Origin: Pholiota molesta
Taxonomy: Eukaryota; Basidiomycota; Agaricomycetes; Agaricales; Strophariaceae
Direction: 5' to 3'
Length of the DNA: 64,000 bases
NCBI GenBank assembly: GCA_014925825.1
Contig: JACGCK010000017.1
Coordinates: forward strand, 186,001-250,000
Shown: piece after piece, positions 34,959 through 45,131 of the stretch
Position numbering within the stretch: position 1 is the stretch's first letter
How the letters are laid out: each line of letters begins with the position of its first letter
Notes under the pieces: generated by a model
Databases searched by the model: none
What the model was told of the DNA's origin: nothing
What the model saw: the letters and a program-made list of their open reading frames with translations, nothing else
Translations under genes and position numbers: made by a program

Positions 34959-36407
34959 GCTGTAAAACACGCTCGCACGCATGTTTGTCCTTTCATCAAA
35001 GGCGGCCTTGATCGGCGGCTTGTACTTGTTAGCTGGGACCTCTTTTCTTTTTCTTGAATCAACATTTCTTTTGATGCGAAACCTTTTTTGTTTTCTCATG
35101 CTTTACATTCAATATCAACCCCTGTGATAACTTATTCTTGCTCATTCCTGGCGTTACAGGTTACATGACTCCGTGGACAATCGATGACAAGGTGCGTTTC
35201 AGATAGAACAATCCATAGTGAAAGTCTTGAAGAAACAACATGATATTCCGCTCCTCGTTTGAAGATTCTTACGTGCCTAGTGTTAGGTGGGTCACTTTAT
35301 TCGGATGTTATGCCAAATGCTCAACGATCCCGCTATCTACTCAGAAAGTATTATTTGAGCTCTTCTTTGAACCAGGTTCATCGTTATTAATCACTGCGCT
35401 GTGGACAAGCGGTGGTTGTCGGGATGCAGCTGCGAAAAATAGCCTGTATTGAGAGACCATAACTTTTCATTGACAAACCCTACCTTCCAGCAAGCATGTC
35501 GTCACCCGTCTCGATAGCGAGCGATCGGCAACAGTAGAATCCAGGAGGGCCTACGCAACATCAACTAGTTGTCGATCGGTATGTAAGTGAGTATGAGCGT
35601 GTTCACATGGCGGATCCTAAATGTTCGCCACGTCGTCATTAGCGGTCTAAAGGCTGGAAGGTGAACGTGGACTGACCTGTGCTCTGCCGCCTGGAAATAT
35701 GTGAATGAGTGTCAGCAAACCTTTAGATATGCAATCACTATGCGTGATACTGGTGCTTACATGCTTGCGTTTAGACGTCGCGAAGAATATGATATTTAGG
35801 CATCGCAAGGGACTGCGAGAACCATGTCATGGAAATAATCAGAGCAGTAGGAGTCAGTGTAATCCTCATGGCTGACGTCTTCGTGAGGATGTGGGTGTAT
35901 TTTAAAACCCTATTTTCTTTATGTGAGCGCTCTGTATATGACCATAGCGTAGCTTACAACACAAAATCTCAGATGGTTAGTCCGGAATAGATAGATACTC
36001 CAATTGTTGCCGACGCCAACTGTTCGACATCGATACTAGTACAAACTGAATTTGCGATGAATGATAGAAGAGTTGGCCGCGGCGGACTTGGCCATGGGCG
36101 CTACTGCTGTCATGATCATTCATGGCGTTTCTAACTCGGATATAACATTTGAATCATGCATGTCAGGGATTTGGAATCTGGAAAGCATGTAGCTAGGTTA
36201 GGCAGAAATTGGACGTCCATTGAATGGGAAAGTCTTATTGGTAATAAGCCGGTATCGTGCTCTGCCACCTCCTGTCTCCCGCCAATCCTCAAGGTACGCA
36301 CCTGACGGGAGCGCTTCTTTATTTATAGATCGTTCAGACCATCTATAAGATTGGCTTCGAGTATTACAGAGGCTCTATCAACTCTGCTGGTGCCCCGTTT
36401 GAAAGCC
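34959..36407. other. Gene-poor intergenic region
   Basis: 1.4 kb with no supported gene; it includes the kinesin 3' UTR. A weak TATTTATAG element at about 36319 lies 85-90 bp before copy 5. Confidence 0.55.
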
Positions 36408-36873
36408 ATGAAACTCTCTCTTTCTGTTCTCATCGTTGCCCTTGGATTTATTTCCATTTCATATGGTCTACCAAGCCCCCAGGGTGAAAGCACTACTCTG
36501 ACTTGTAAGTCTGCTTTGAAATATATATCCTATGTCCATAAACTGATATATTTTTGACCGCATAGGTGGCGGGGACCCGGTATGTTGAGGTATTTAGACT
36601 ACATTCAAACAGCTAACAACATTGCAAAAAACCTCACTTCCAGGACCAAGCTTGTAAGTCTTTTCTTTACATCCGATCGGAAGAACTTTGAATGTTGAAG
36701 CTGATGTTGCACCTAATAGGCCCGACTGGATACCATTGTTGTTTGATATTTACGGTTGAGACGCCTTTGAGGGGAAGGTAAACTTAGGCTATTTCACTAT
36801 AGAACGGCGCTGACAGTGATTGTTCTCCTTATAGCTGCGAGCCTGGACGATTTGGAGTTTGCCCGCTGTAAAG
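36408..36873 (+). CDS. Small secreted six-cysteine protein, copy 5
   Basis: Five exons, about 71 residues. The signal peptide is MKLSLSVLIVALGFISISYG. Spacing is C-x7-C-x5-CC-x12-C-x7-C, with the core CPTGYHCCLIF and end CPL. The micro-exon is GACCAAGCTT (10 nt, 36644-36653). An upstream in-frame ATG at 36351 would put residues before the signal peptide, so I chose 36408. The CCGP of other copies is CCLI here and the C4-C5 loop is the longest of the family. Confidence 0.8.
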
Positions 36874-37691
36874 TTACTCCGAAATTCCAGGCATTACCTA
36901 GTCTTGTTATTTTCAGTTTCTATGAAAGCCCTTGACCAGTTGACCTAATGATATTGAACGTTCTGATATGCTTCCAGAATGTCCGAGCAATGATGCTGGC
37001 CGCCCTTCTGCTGCGTGAATGTGACCGCTTTTGGAACATGTGTCATTGTCTGACTGGGAGCCAAATGAACATCGGTCTTTCGATCATATTCCAAAGCAAT
37101 ATGATGTGAATCTGTATCGCTTACAAGTTTTCCTGTAGGCAGAATGCAGGACTTGAGTCTCGGAGAATAATACATCTGATACGTACCCACATCACTTCCG
37201 TGAGCGGCATAGTTATCCCCTGTGGTATAACGGTCCTTAGGTGACTAAGTAGGTCAACAAATGACATGGAGATCAAGTTGACAGTTGACAGCCTCTGATA
37301 TATCTCCGATTTTCAATTGTCGACTGGTTGAATATGATTTTTTATATGATAGGTAGAGCTACACGAGTCCCATGACTTCAACTGGAGATCCGATAGCTAC
37401 AATTACGACTAGGACGGATTCATTACAGTTTTGAGCCTTTCGGAGAATGCTCGTTTAATTTCACAAACGAATGAAGTGATTGATCTATAACACTGTGTAC
37501 TTAGAATACATTCTGGGGTACCAGAACACACGCTCTGGTTTCCCTAAGGAGGGTAAAGTTTCTAAAGGTCTGAGCTGGTCTAAGCACTGCTATGAAAGAA
37601 TTATTTTTGGCGCGTAGTTAACAGTATAAAAGACCTCCCCGCTATTTACTACGACTCTCTAACTTGCACCGCTAAACCCCATTGTACAGAA
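36874..37691. other. Intergenic region
   Basis: About 800 bp with no supported gene. A strong TATAAAAG at 37625 lies 67 bp before copy 6. Confidence 0.6.
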
Positions 37692-38143
37692 ATGCAATTC
37701 TTCACCATGTCCCTAGCTGTTTTCCTCGCGTTTGCTTCGCAGGCTTTGGCATCGCCAACTCCTCAAGATACTACCACCGTTTACCACTGTGCGCAACTTA
37801 GTTTTCAATAAATTGCGGATATATTCACTAATGCTCCTCAATCAGGCGGAGGAACCTTGGTAAGGCACTCTGAAGACAAATTTATATTGTGGACTAATCA
37901 TTCGGTATCATACCTGCTTGACACGAGTAGGAACAGACATGTAAGTATTTACGGCAGTATGCATAATAGGATAACACCCACTAAACGCTGTTGAATAGGC
38001 CCCACAGGATGGCGCTGCTGTGGTCCCCTTTCGGTGGACTTTGGCGGAACGTGAGTTTGCGTTTGTGAAGTTTATCGCAGTCATTCTAATGAGACACTGG
38101 CAAAAGGTGCTACGAAGGAACCACTGGTATTTGCCCTCTTTGA
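37692..38143 (+). CDS. Small secreted six-cysteine protein, copy 6
   Basis: Five exons, about 69 residues. The signal peptide is MQFFTMSLAVFLAFASQALA, with spacer SPTPQDTTTVYH. Spacing is C-x7-C-x5-CC-x10-C-x7-C, with the core CPTGWRCCGP and the end CYEGTTGICPL. The micro-exon is GAACAGACAT (10 nt, 37931-37940). Introns split the codons of cysteines 1 and 2 as T|GC. It is nearly the family consensus and closest to copy 8 in the mature part. Confidence 0.85.
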
Positions 38144-39089
38144 ATTTGGAAGGGAATGGATAGAATCGGAGAATGTTAGCCACAAATATCTCACCAAAGT
38201 TCCAGTTCAATCTTATTTCGTCTCGTAATAAGTAGTTGCACATTCGCGTTGAGCGTGCAAATCTAAAAGTTTGAAAGTGAATTTGACGTGCACTGACCTC
38301 CGTCTAATAATAGCTTACATCAGACGAAGCCTCGAACCCAGCCCCGGAAAGTGTTCAAGCTGAGTTGAAGAACTGGAGTCTTCAAGAAATTACTTACTAA
38401 TAGGCAGTTAAATTACAGATCAAGAAATGTACTTAGCTCAAATCCTCACTTATTGTCAGGAGAGACTACTGATGGAAGAGAAATCCTCCCAGTCCCCAGG
38501 TGTAAACGATATCTTTTCAGACTGAGTATTTCGGAGGAACCTTCGGAGGTAATTCAAAATCTAGGATCTCCAAGGGCTGGTGCCTGAGAGAACCCGGGCT
38601 CTTCCCAGCACATAATCCAGATATAACCTAGACTCACGGAGACTTTACGTAGCTGACGAGTGATGCATTGGCTTGATGCTATTGTGGACCGCAGGAGATA
38701 TTAATAGCTGCGCGCTTGTTGGTTGGTCTGGCTACGCAGTATTCGTCTCAGGATGATTGAAGGATATTCAGATATATGGGTTATTCCCGGTTATTCTCCA
38801 TGTAAATAAGCCTAGGTCTAGATCCGGTACTCATTTGGAATGTACAGATTTGTAGATAGTGCCGCTCTGAGCGGACGAAAAGCGAAACGTTGCTCTCAGT
38901 AGCAATCAGCTCCGTTACCTGCATGTTGGAAATAGCGCATCTAAAACTACAAACGTGTCGATAGCTCAGTACACTTTGCCATAACTTGAGTCAAGTTTAC
39001 CACCATATAAAGTCTGCACACGAAATTCTAGAAATTCTATCACCCAAAGTCGTCTCGACTAAACCGCTCAAAGGATCGACTCGACAAAC
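38144..39089. other. Intergenic region
   Basis: About 950 bp with no supported gene and no tRNA-like fold that I could confirm. TATAAAG at 39006 lies 84 bp before copy 7. Confidence 0.55.
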
Positions 39090-39579
39090 ATGAAGCTTTA
39101 TATTATTGTCACTGGTATCGCATCTCTTGCCATTGCCCAAGCCATTGTAATATCTGGCCCGGAGCCTACTGGTACCAACTATACTATTTCTTGTAAGCCC
39201 TGCCTTTGCAAACATGTACAAAATTCTAACTGGAACAACTGGGACATATAGGCGATACCAGGAAGTTCGGCGTAAGTTTTCGCGCATTGTATGAAGCTTC
39301 TTTTGGATAGTCTATATTGATTAATACTTTGAAATTCCGTGCCATACATATCCCTCGTCGTCCAGCCCACAGGATGTAAGCATAAAATGCCGTTTCAGAC
39401 CTCGAGCCGTTATATTAATATATTTCATCGCAGGTCCTCCGGAACATCATTGCTGCTCTTCTGAACTAGAAGGACAAGGGCCAACGTAAGACTATCCTAA
39501 CCCTTGTCCGCGTTGTGAATCTAAAGATGTTTTATCAATTAGTTGTTTCGCTGGAACGGGTCTAATTTGCCCCCTTTGA
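39090..39579 (+). CDS. Small secreted six-cysteine protein, copy 7
   Basis: Five exons, about 73 residues, the longest member. The signal peptide is MKLYIIVTGIASLAIAQA. Spacing is C-x9-C-x5-CC-x10-C-x7-C, with the core CPPEHHCCSSELEGQGPTC and end CPL. The micro-exon is CCCACAGGAT (10 nt, 39366-39375). Introns split the codons of cysteines 1 (T|GC) and 2 (T|GT). CCGP is replaced by CCSS. Confidence 0.8.
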
Positions 39580-40052
39580 ATACACGCGTTTTGGTCGATG
39601 TCTTGCTTAATTTGAGGTCTGATAATGTAAATACTTCGCAGAATTACCTCATATATATGCCCATGGTTATGGTACCTTTCTATGGCATTTGGATTTTGGC
39701 GTTGGCGGGCGAAAGCGGGCGAATCAGTAGCCGGATTCTAATTCATTGGAGCCTCAGGTTTGTTTCATATTTCGGAACGACAATGCCATCCATTCTGAAT
39801 GAACTGGCGCCCGGGACAGTCGGGATCCGAGTCCGTCAATCCCATCAGGTCGTCTCCTTTTACACTATAACAAAATAAATATTCCGCTTCCTATTCCTGA
39901 ATGTCTAATGGACTAAGTTTAGGTCACTCAGGATGAGATAGTGGAATGCGGCGCTGTTTTTGGAACATGAGTGAAAGGTATAAAGTTCGTCGACGGAGGT
40001 ATGGATTCTCTTCAACAAGCCAGTTGACACTCATAACCGCCCTCAAATCATC
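39580..40052. other. Intergenic region
   Basis: About 470 bp. TATAAAG at 39979 lies 74 bp before copy 8. No gene is seen. Confidence 0.6.
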
Positions 40053-40500
40053 ATGAAGTTTTCTTTCGTGTCTTCGGCTATCGCCCTTTCGATCGCGGTC
40101 TTCTCGCAGTCTGTTGCTGCCACCTACCACTGTATGTCATTGATTTTACTATTCTTTCTTTCTTCAAGGCGATTGTTGACCTGTATCGTTGTGTAGGTGG
40201 AGGACCACACGTACGTGAATTTTTGAGTATGAATGTGCCCCTCTTTGCTAACTAGCTTTTATTTTCAATCTGAAGAATTTGGTTTGTGAGTGCTCTGGAA
40301 CTAGAAAACCTACCTCATTACCTGTCATCAGAACTAACATTGACTTCTCGATAGGTCCTACTAATTGGCGCTGCTGTGGACCAATCATTGACGGCGTCGG
40401 AGGAACGTAAGTAGCTGGTCTATTTCTAGTGCTTCAAATCTTCACTTTCAACTTTCATCTTAGCTGCTTCGAGGGCGCAACTGGCCTTTGCCCTCTTTAA
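40053..40500 (+). CDS. Small secreted six-cysteine protein, copy 8
   Basis: Five exons, about 63 residues. The signal peptide is MKFSFVSSAIALSIAVFSQSVAA, and the mature protein begins almost directly at cysteine 1 (TYHC). Spacing is C-x7-C-x5-CC-x10-C-x7-C, with the core CPTNWRCCGP and end CFEGATGLCPL. The micro-exon is AATTTGGTTT (10 nt, 40276-40285), which needs the donor GTGAGT at 40286, not the nearby GGTTTG. It is a clean reference copy for modelling the others. Confidence 0.85.
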
Positions 40501-40822
40501 TAGCCTGGTTACAAGTTTAGAGAAGCAAATGTTCAATCTTCCAGAGAATCGAATGTAGATATGCCTTTGGAATGATTAATGATTATTGAATCTTCAATCT
40601 ATTATCTGCTAGATTTGTGAGGAGAGTGCAGTTGTAATGAAATTCAAGGTGCTCAGTGAACATTGAGAGATTGAAAACTAAGGATGTGCATATGTACATA
40701 GAACTCCACAACAGAGCGATTGTCCATTCGTATGTAACTTGTCGCAAGGACGCTTGAATCAAATTGTGACTATGTAAAAGAATACTGGAATCGCACCAAC
40801 GTCTACGCATCCCAGTCTTCCC
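40501..40822. other. Intergenic region
   Basis: About 320 bp between convergent genes; 3' UTRs only as far as I can see. Confidence 0.6.
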
Positions 40823-43321
40823 TCAGGCTTCCTTCGATATCCGCTGAATCTCATCGACACCTTCGTCGTGCTCCCAAAAGCCCATCTCATCTGCAGCGTC
40901 CTGCTGCGCCCCACCACCCACAGCCTCCCGCTCCACCACCACCTCCCCGCTCAGCTGCACCCCGCTGCCCTTCAGGAACTGCAGCTTCACCTCGCGGTCC
41001 TTCCGCTCCCGCTCCTCGACCTCGCCGCTGCCCCGCCAGAACACCTTCTCCACAACGTGGCGGATGCACGTGCGGAGCAGGAGGAAGCCGTGCGACGCGA
41101 GCAGCGCGACCAGGACCGCCTTCAGCAGGAGCTCCTTCGTCGCCGAGAGCGTAGCGGGAGACGTGGCGCCGTCCACGCCCCACGGTCCTGATGCGGACGC
41201 GGTGATGAGGTGCTCTTCGACGAGCAGCGTGGGGTCGCTCTCGCCGTTGGTGGCAGCCGCCTTCGTCAGCGTGGCGGTCACTACAGACACCACTGCGTTA
41301 GGGAGAAGCCGGGGCGAGAACAGGTACACGAGCGCCGAATTGGTGAGCGCGCCGAGCCAGGCGAGGAACGTCAGCGCGTCGAGCCATGGTCCAATAGTAT
41401 CCGTGCGGGTGGGGATTGGGCGCCGGTTGTGCACCGTCATCTTGAATGCGTCGGAGCGCAGCTCAAGGAGGTTGTTCAGGAATGCCATGACTTTGTAGAT
41501 CCAGTTGTTTATTTTCAGGAAACATAAGAGAAAAGGAAGACGCACCGGCAGCTAAAGGCCAAATCGTCGACCAAAGAACAACGTATCCAAACTGAACCAC
41601 CATTTCGCTGTAATCGACAAATAGATCGTACTCGGGCAACGCCGCCTCTTGTCTGACTCTGTCCAAAAAGACGCGTTCAACCAATCCGCCGCGCTCCTTC
41701 TCGTCTTCGAAGACCACGCGTTTCTTCGCGCCATTGTCCGAACCAGAGACGACAGAGGAGGCCGAAGAAGGCACCTTCGAGTGCGTCCTCTTCTTGCGGA
41801 ACTCGTCAATGCGGCGCAGAACAAACGGCAGGCCCACCTCCACGAATGTGTTGACAGCCTGATTGGTGACGGTATACGCGAACATCTGGCCCCTCAGTCT
41901 TCCCGAGTCGAGTTTTGTCTGCACCGCTGTCGGGTTGGCGTCCCAGAATTCAGAGCGGAGGATCTTCTCAGGTGCTGCGGTCACGAAAGCGGTGGCAGCA
42001 GTGGCTACGGTCCCGTTGAGCATATCCCGAAGCGTGGCGGTGAAGCTCTGGCCAGTGGTGGTCGAACCGAAGAGCCAGGCCTGCACCCAGCGCATGACGC
42101 CCTCACCAAAGGGGACATACACGAAGGCTGAAAGTCCGAGCCCCAGATACGCGACGATAGCGCTGAGGGCGAATGTTTTGAGTGTCAGCGATGCGGCGTA
42201 GGTGGATTTGTGGGCATGGTTTTCCCAGTTCGTTAGTTTCACCGCAATCGCATGGTATATGGCGAGAACACGGGGGACAAAGATGACAAAAAGAAGAGTA
42301 GGAGAAAAAGTCTATAAAGCGTCAGATAATGAAATAGGATTGAGCGAATTGACTAACGATGAGTTGCTTTCCAGGTCCCTGGTAGAGTTGTGTAACAAAA
42401 GCTTCGAAGATGAAAATTCCGGTGAGGATAGCAGATAGAATACCAGCGAAAAAAATGATGACGGGTATGCTTGCGAGGACACGAAGCTCCCTGACCCACC
42501 ACGACATGCCTGGCTTGTACTGCGCGCGACGCTTTTCCACTTTGAAGGATCCACGTGTGCCAAAGCGCAGAGAGATTTTCCGTTCATGAATGCGCCACCA
42601 CTCCACAAAAATAATGGACCATAGACAGAGTAAGATGGAGTAAATGGGGGTGTATGGGGGCAGGAAGAAGTGGGCGAGTAATCCGAGAAAGGCGGGTACT
42701 GCCAGAGATTTGGTGTAGGATGCAAGGAACTCAAAGTACAGCGCAAGCGCGTCACCAAACTGATCGCGAATGCGGTCCAGTTGAATAGATGCAATATGAC
42801 GTGGTGTCCATGCTCGTATCCACCGTTCATTGAATTCGCGATCATGCAGAAGAAATATAGACTCGACAAGGTCCCATTCTGGTGCATCTGAGGATATCCC
42901 AAGGCCTCCGTCCGTCGGTGAAGAAGAAATGTATGAATGAACCAGTCGCAATCTGTCCGCTGGAGATAGGGGTATTGGGTTCGTCACCGGTGTCACTGGC
43001 AAGCCCGACAAAAAGTCGGAATGTCTGCGCTTCCGTCAGACGCGCTTGCGATTGAATTGGTTAAGATTCGTACCGTTCCCGTTTCACGAGCTCCCGCACA
43101 TGCTCCTGTGGGCAAACCACAAAGACGAGCAAGTGCCCAAGAGACTCTCCCCGCCGTCCGACCGCTTTCAATCCCGCATACGTCAAAGTCTGGATGAGGC
43201 GCTTGTATTGCTGCTCGGCCTTACGCGCTTCTTCCCGTGTTTGCTGTTTGGATAGCGAAGTTGACTTGGTCGTTCTAAAGCATATTACAAGGTCGACATC
43301 TGGTGAATGAGCGCTCGTCAT
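40823..43321 (-). CDS. Anoctamin/TMEM16-family membrane protein (Ist2-like)
   Basis: This is a multi-pass membrane protein rebuilt from five or so exons. Fungal members act as lipid scramblases or as ER-plasma membrane tethers. The N-terminal cytosolic part starts MTSAHSPDVDLVICF and holds basic helices. The anoctamin core begins with IRDQFGDALALYFEFLASYT and ALAVPAFLG-type helices, followed by WSIIFVEWWRIHERKISLRF, TFALSAIVAYLGLGLSAFVY and YSEMVVQFGYVVLWSTIWPL, then the MAFLNNLLELRSDAFK block typical of the last third of the domain. The C-terminus is charged (EVEERERKDREVKLQFLKG). Frames connect well across the introns. The last exon is markedly GC-rich (40.9-41.4 kb). Confidence 0.85.
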
Positions 43322-44249
43322 CTCGCCGCCGTCGTGTACGGTGGCGAAGAAGTTAGAACCGCAAGGCTAGCTTTCAACATTGCCCTGCGCGGTCGAGTCA
43401 CACGTCACGTGTCACACAATCGTACGCAGCGCATTGCATCGTATTGCAGCGCACTACATCGTATTGAAGCGCATTGCATCGTATTGAAGCGCACTCGATC
43501 TTAAGCAGTGCGTGCAAAGTGCGCAAAATGTGCAGCACGGCAGAGTGGGTCTTGATAATTGTTTTGGTAGACTCTTCAAGTTACTTAGATGTACTGAGGA
43601 CCAGACCAGATAAGATTATTTAGAAGCATGCAGTACATATATCTCGTTCAATGAGTCAATTTTTGCCCATCATGTATAATTAGTATATCAACTCACCACT
43701 GGGACCGAACTGGGACCTACATATCTGCGATATCTCGGGACCAGATAAATCAGATATTTATAAAGAGACTTTCTATCTCAGAGAACATAACAGGCAAGAC
43801 GTTGGGTCATTGACTCAGATATTCTTATAATATCTCCTATCTTCAATAAATAACTTTATGTGCAAATGCAAATGTCGGAAGTCAGCCTTGAGGTTCTCGG
43901 CCAGCGTACTCGGGGGCGGCCAGAAGAAGGAGTTCGCGACTGTTGGCGGCATCTTGGCGGCATCGCGCCAATCTTCAAGGTACGACCTGGTACGACCAGC
44001 CTTCTTTCAGCCTTCTTTTAGGCTGGTGACTTCAAGTTTAACTGTCAACGACGAGACTCAGAAAAGTTTTTTTTCTGCATCAGTATTGCACGAAATAATC
44101 ACAAGGACACAACCTGACACAACCTTCATGATCATAAATACATATGGAGTATGCGTCATTTGTTATGATGCCCGACGTTATTGGATGTCGGAGCCGGGAG
44201 CTAACAAAAACCGAAAGCGCACATACGTAAGTACCCCATCTTAGCAACG
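43322..44249. other. Intergenic region with a minisatellite
   Basis: No supported gene. It includes the minisatellite at 43429-43500. A frame of 128 residues at 43858-44244 contains short internal duplications (GGTACGACCTGGTACGACC; GACACAACCTGACACAACC) and no family signal; it may be a mobile-element remnant. Confidence 0.5.
43429..43500. repeat. 20-bp minisatellite, about 3.6 copies
   Basis: The unit GCGCATTGCATCGTATTGAA repeats at 43429, 43449, 43469 and (partial) 43489. Copies 1 and 3 carry CATTGCATC; copies 2 and 4 carry CACTACATC or CACTCGATC, suggesting a 40 bp higher-order unit. Confidence 0.85.
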
Positions 44250-45065
44250 ATGACTTCCAATCTTTCAGATAGGTACGTCACTGATAACACAAGGATATCT
44301 TCTCATACGCAGTGAACTCACTGGTAGCTGCCTCTTTTGTGGAATCGTAAAGGGTATGCACTATTTGTTAGCTTCATCGAGCAGAAATGCGGATAAGATA
44401 GGGATCTAATTCTGGCAATGATCGGTCTATGAAGGTAGCATCCCCAGCGTCAAGATCTTCGAAACGGAACGCAGGTAAGTACAGAATTGCTATAAAACTG
44501 CAACTATCCTGGATTCTGCTGTTAAAACATTACGTTGCGACCTCAGTTTAGCCTTCCTTGATATTAGCCCAGTCTCTGAAGGACATACGTTGGTCATCCC
44601 GAAATGTGAGTGTTTTCTTATCAAAACTTCGAGCCTACTTCAGCTTATAAAGTATATCAGACCACGCAGAAACGATTCTCACTCTGCCAGATGAGTATCT
44701 CAGTGATATCGGTCCCGCCCTGAAGAAAGTGGCTGTCGCCACAGGAGCTGAACAATTCAATGTAATACAGGTGTGCTTGAGTTCTTTCTAGTTGCGTCGA
44801 TATCATCCTTACATTATTCCGTTCATTAGAACAATGGAGAGCTAGCATTCCAGGTAAACAATACTCTTTGAAGCTCTGGCTTGATGAAGGGCTGATAATC
44901 GCTTCGCTGCGCCAGCATGTTGGACACGTTCATTTCCACATCGTCCCGAAGCCCAGTGCCACTGAAGGCTTGATCATTACTCTCGAAGATAACTGGCCAG
45001 TTAGAGCTGTGTCTAAAGAGAAGTTGGCAGAAACTGGCGAGAAGATGAAGGCACGCTTAGCGTAA
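44250..45065 (+). CDS. HIT-family nucleotide hydrolase (HINT type)
   Basis: A small gene of about seven exons encoding about 147 residues. HINT proteins hydrolyse AMP conjugates such as adenosine 5'-phosphoramidate. The N-terminal block CLFCGIVKGSIPSVKIFE and LAFLDISPVSEGHTLVIPKY match the family. The catalytic histidine triad is complete, HVGHVHFHIVPKPS, and the last histidines sit just after an intron ending near 44919. The start MTSNLSDSELTGS is the first ATG and splices cleanly. The stop lies 66 bp from the stop of the convergent transporter gene. Confidence 0.88.
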
Positions 45066-45131
45066 TGCTCGATATCCGTCCACAGAGAATGAGTGAAACT
45101 TAAATTATGTACTTCGTGAATATGGGTGTAT

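Noticed and set aside
26457..40500. Classing the small cysteine-rich proteins as hydrophobins
   Set aside because: Hydrophobins have eight cysteines with two CC pairs; these have six with one CC pair and are shorter.
43540..44245. A possible solo LTR or retroelement remnant (TATTTATAAAG, AATAAA, short internal duplications)
   Set aside because: I could not find matching ends, target-site duplication or any element coding sequence; only suggestive motifs.
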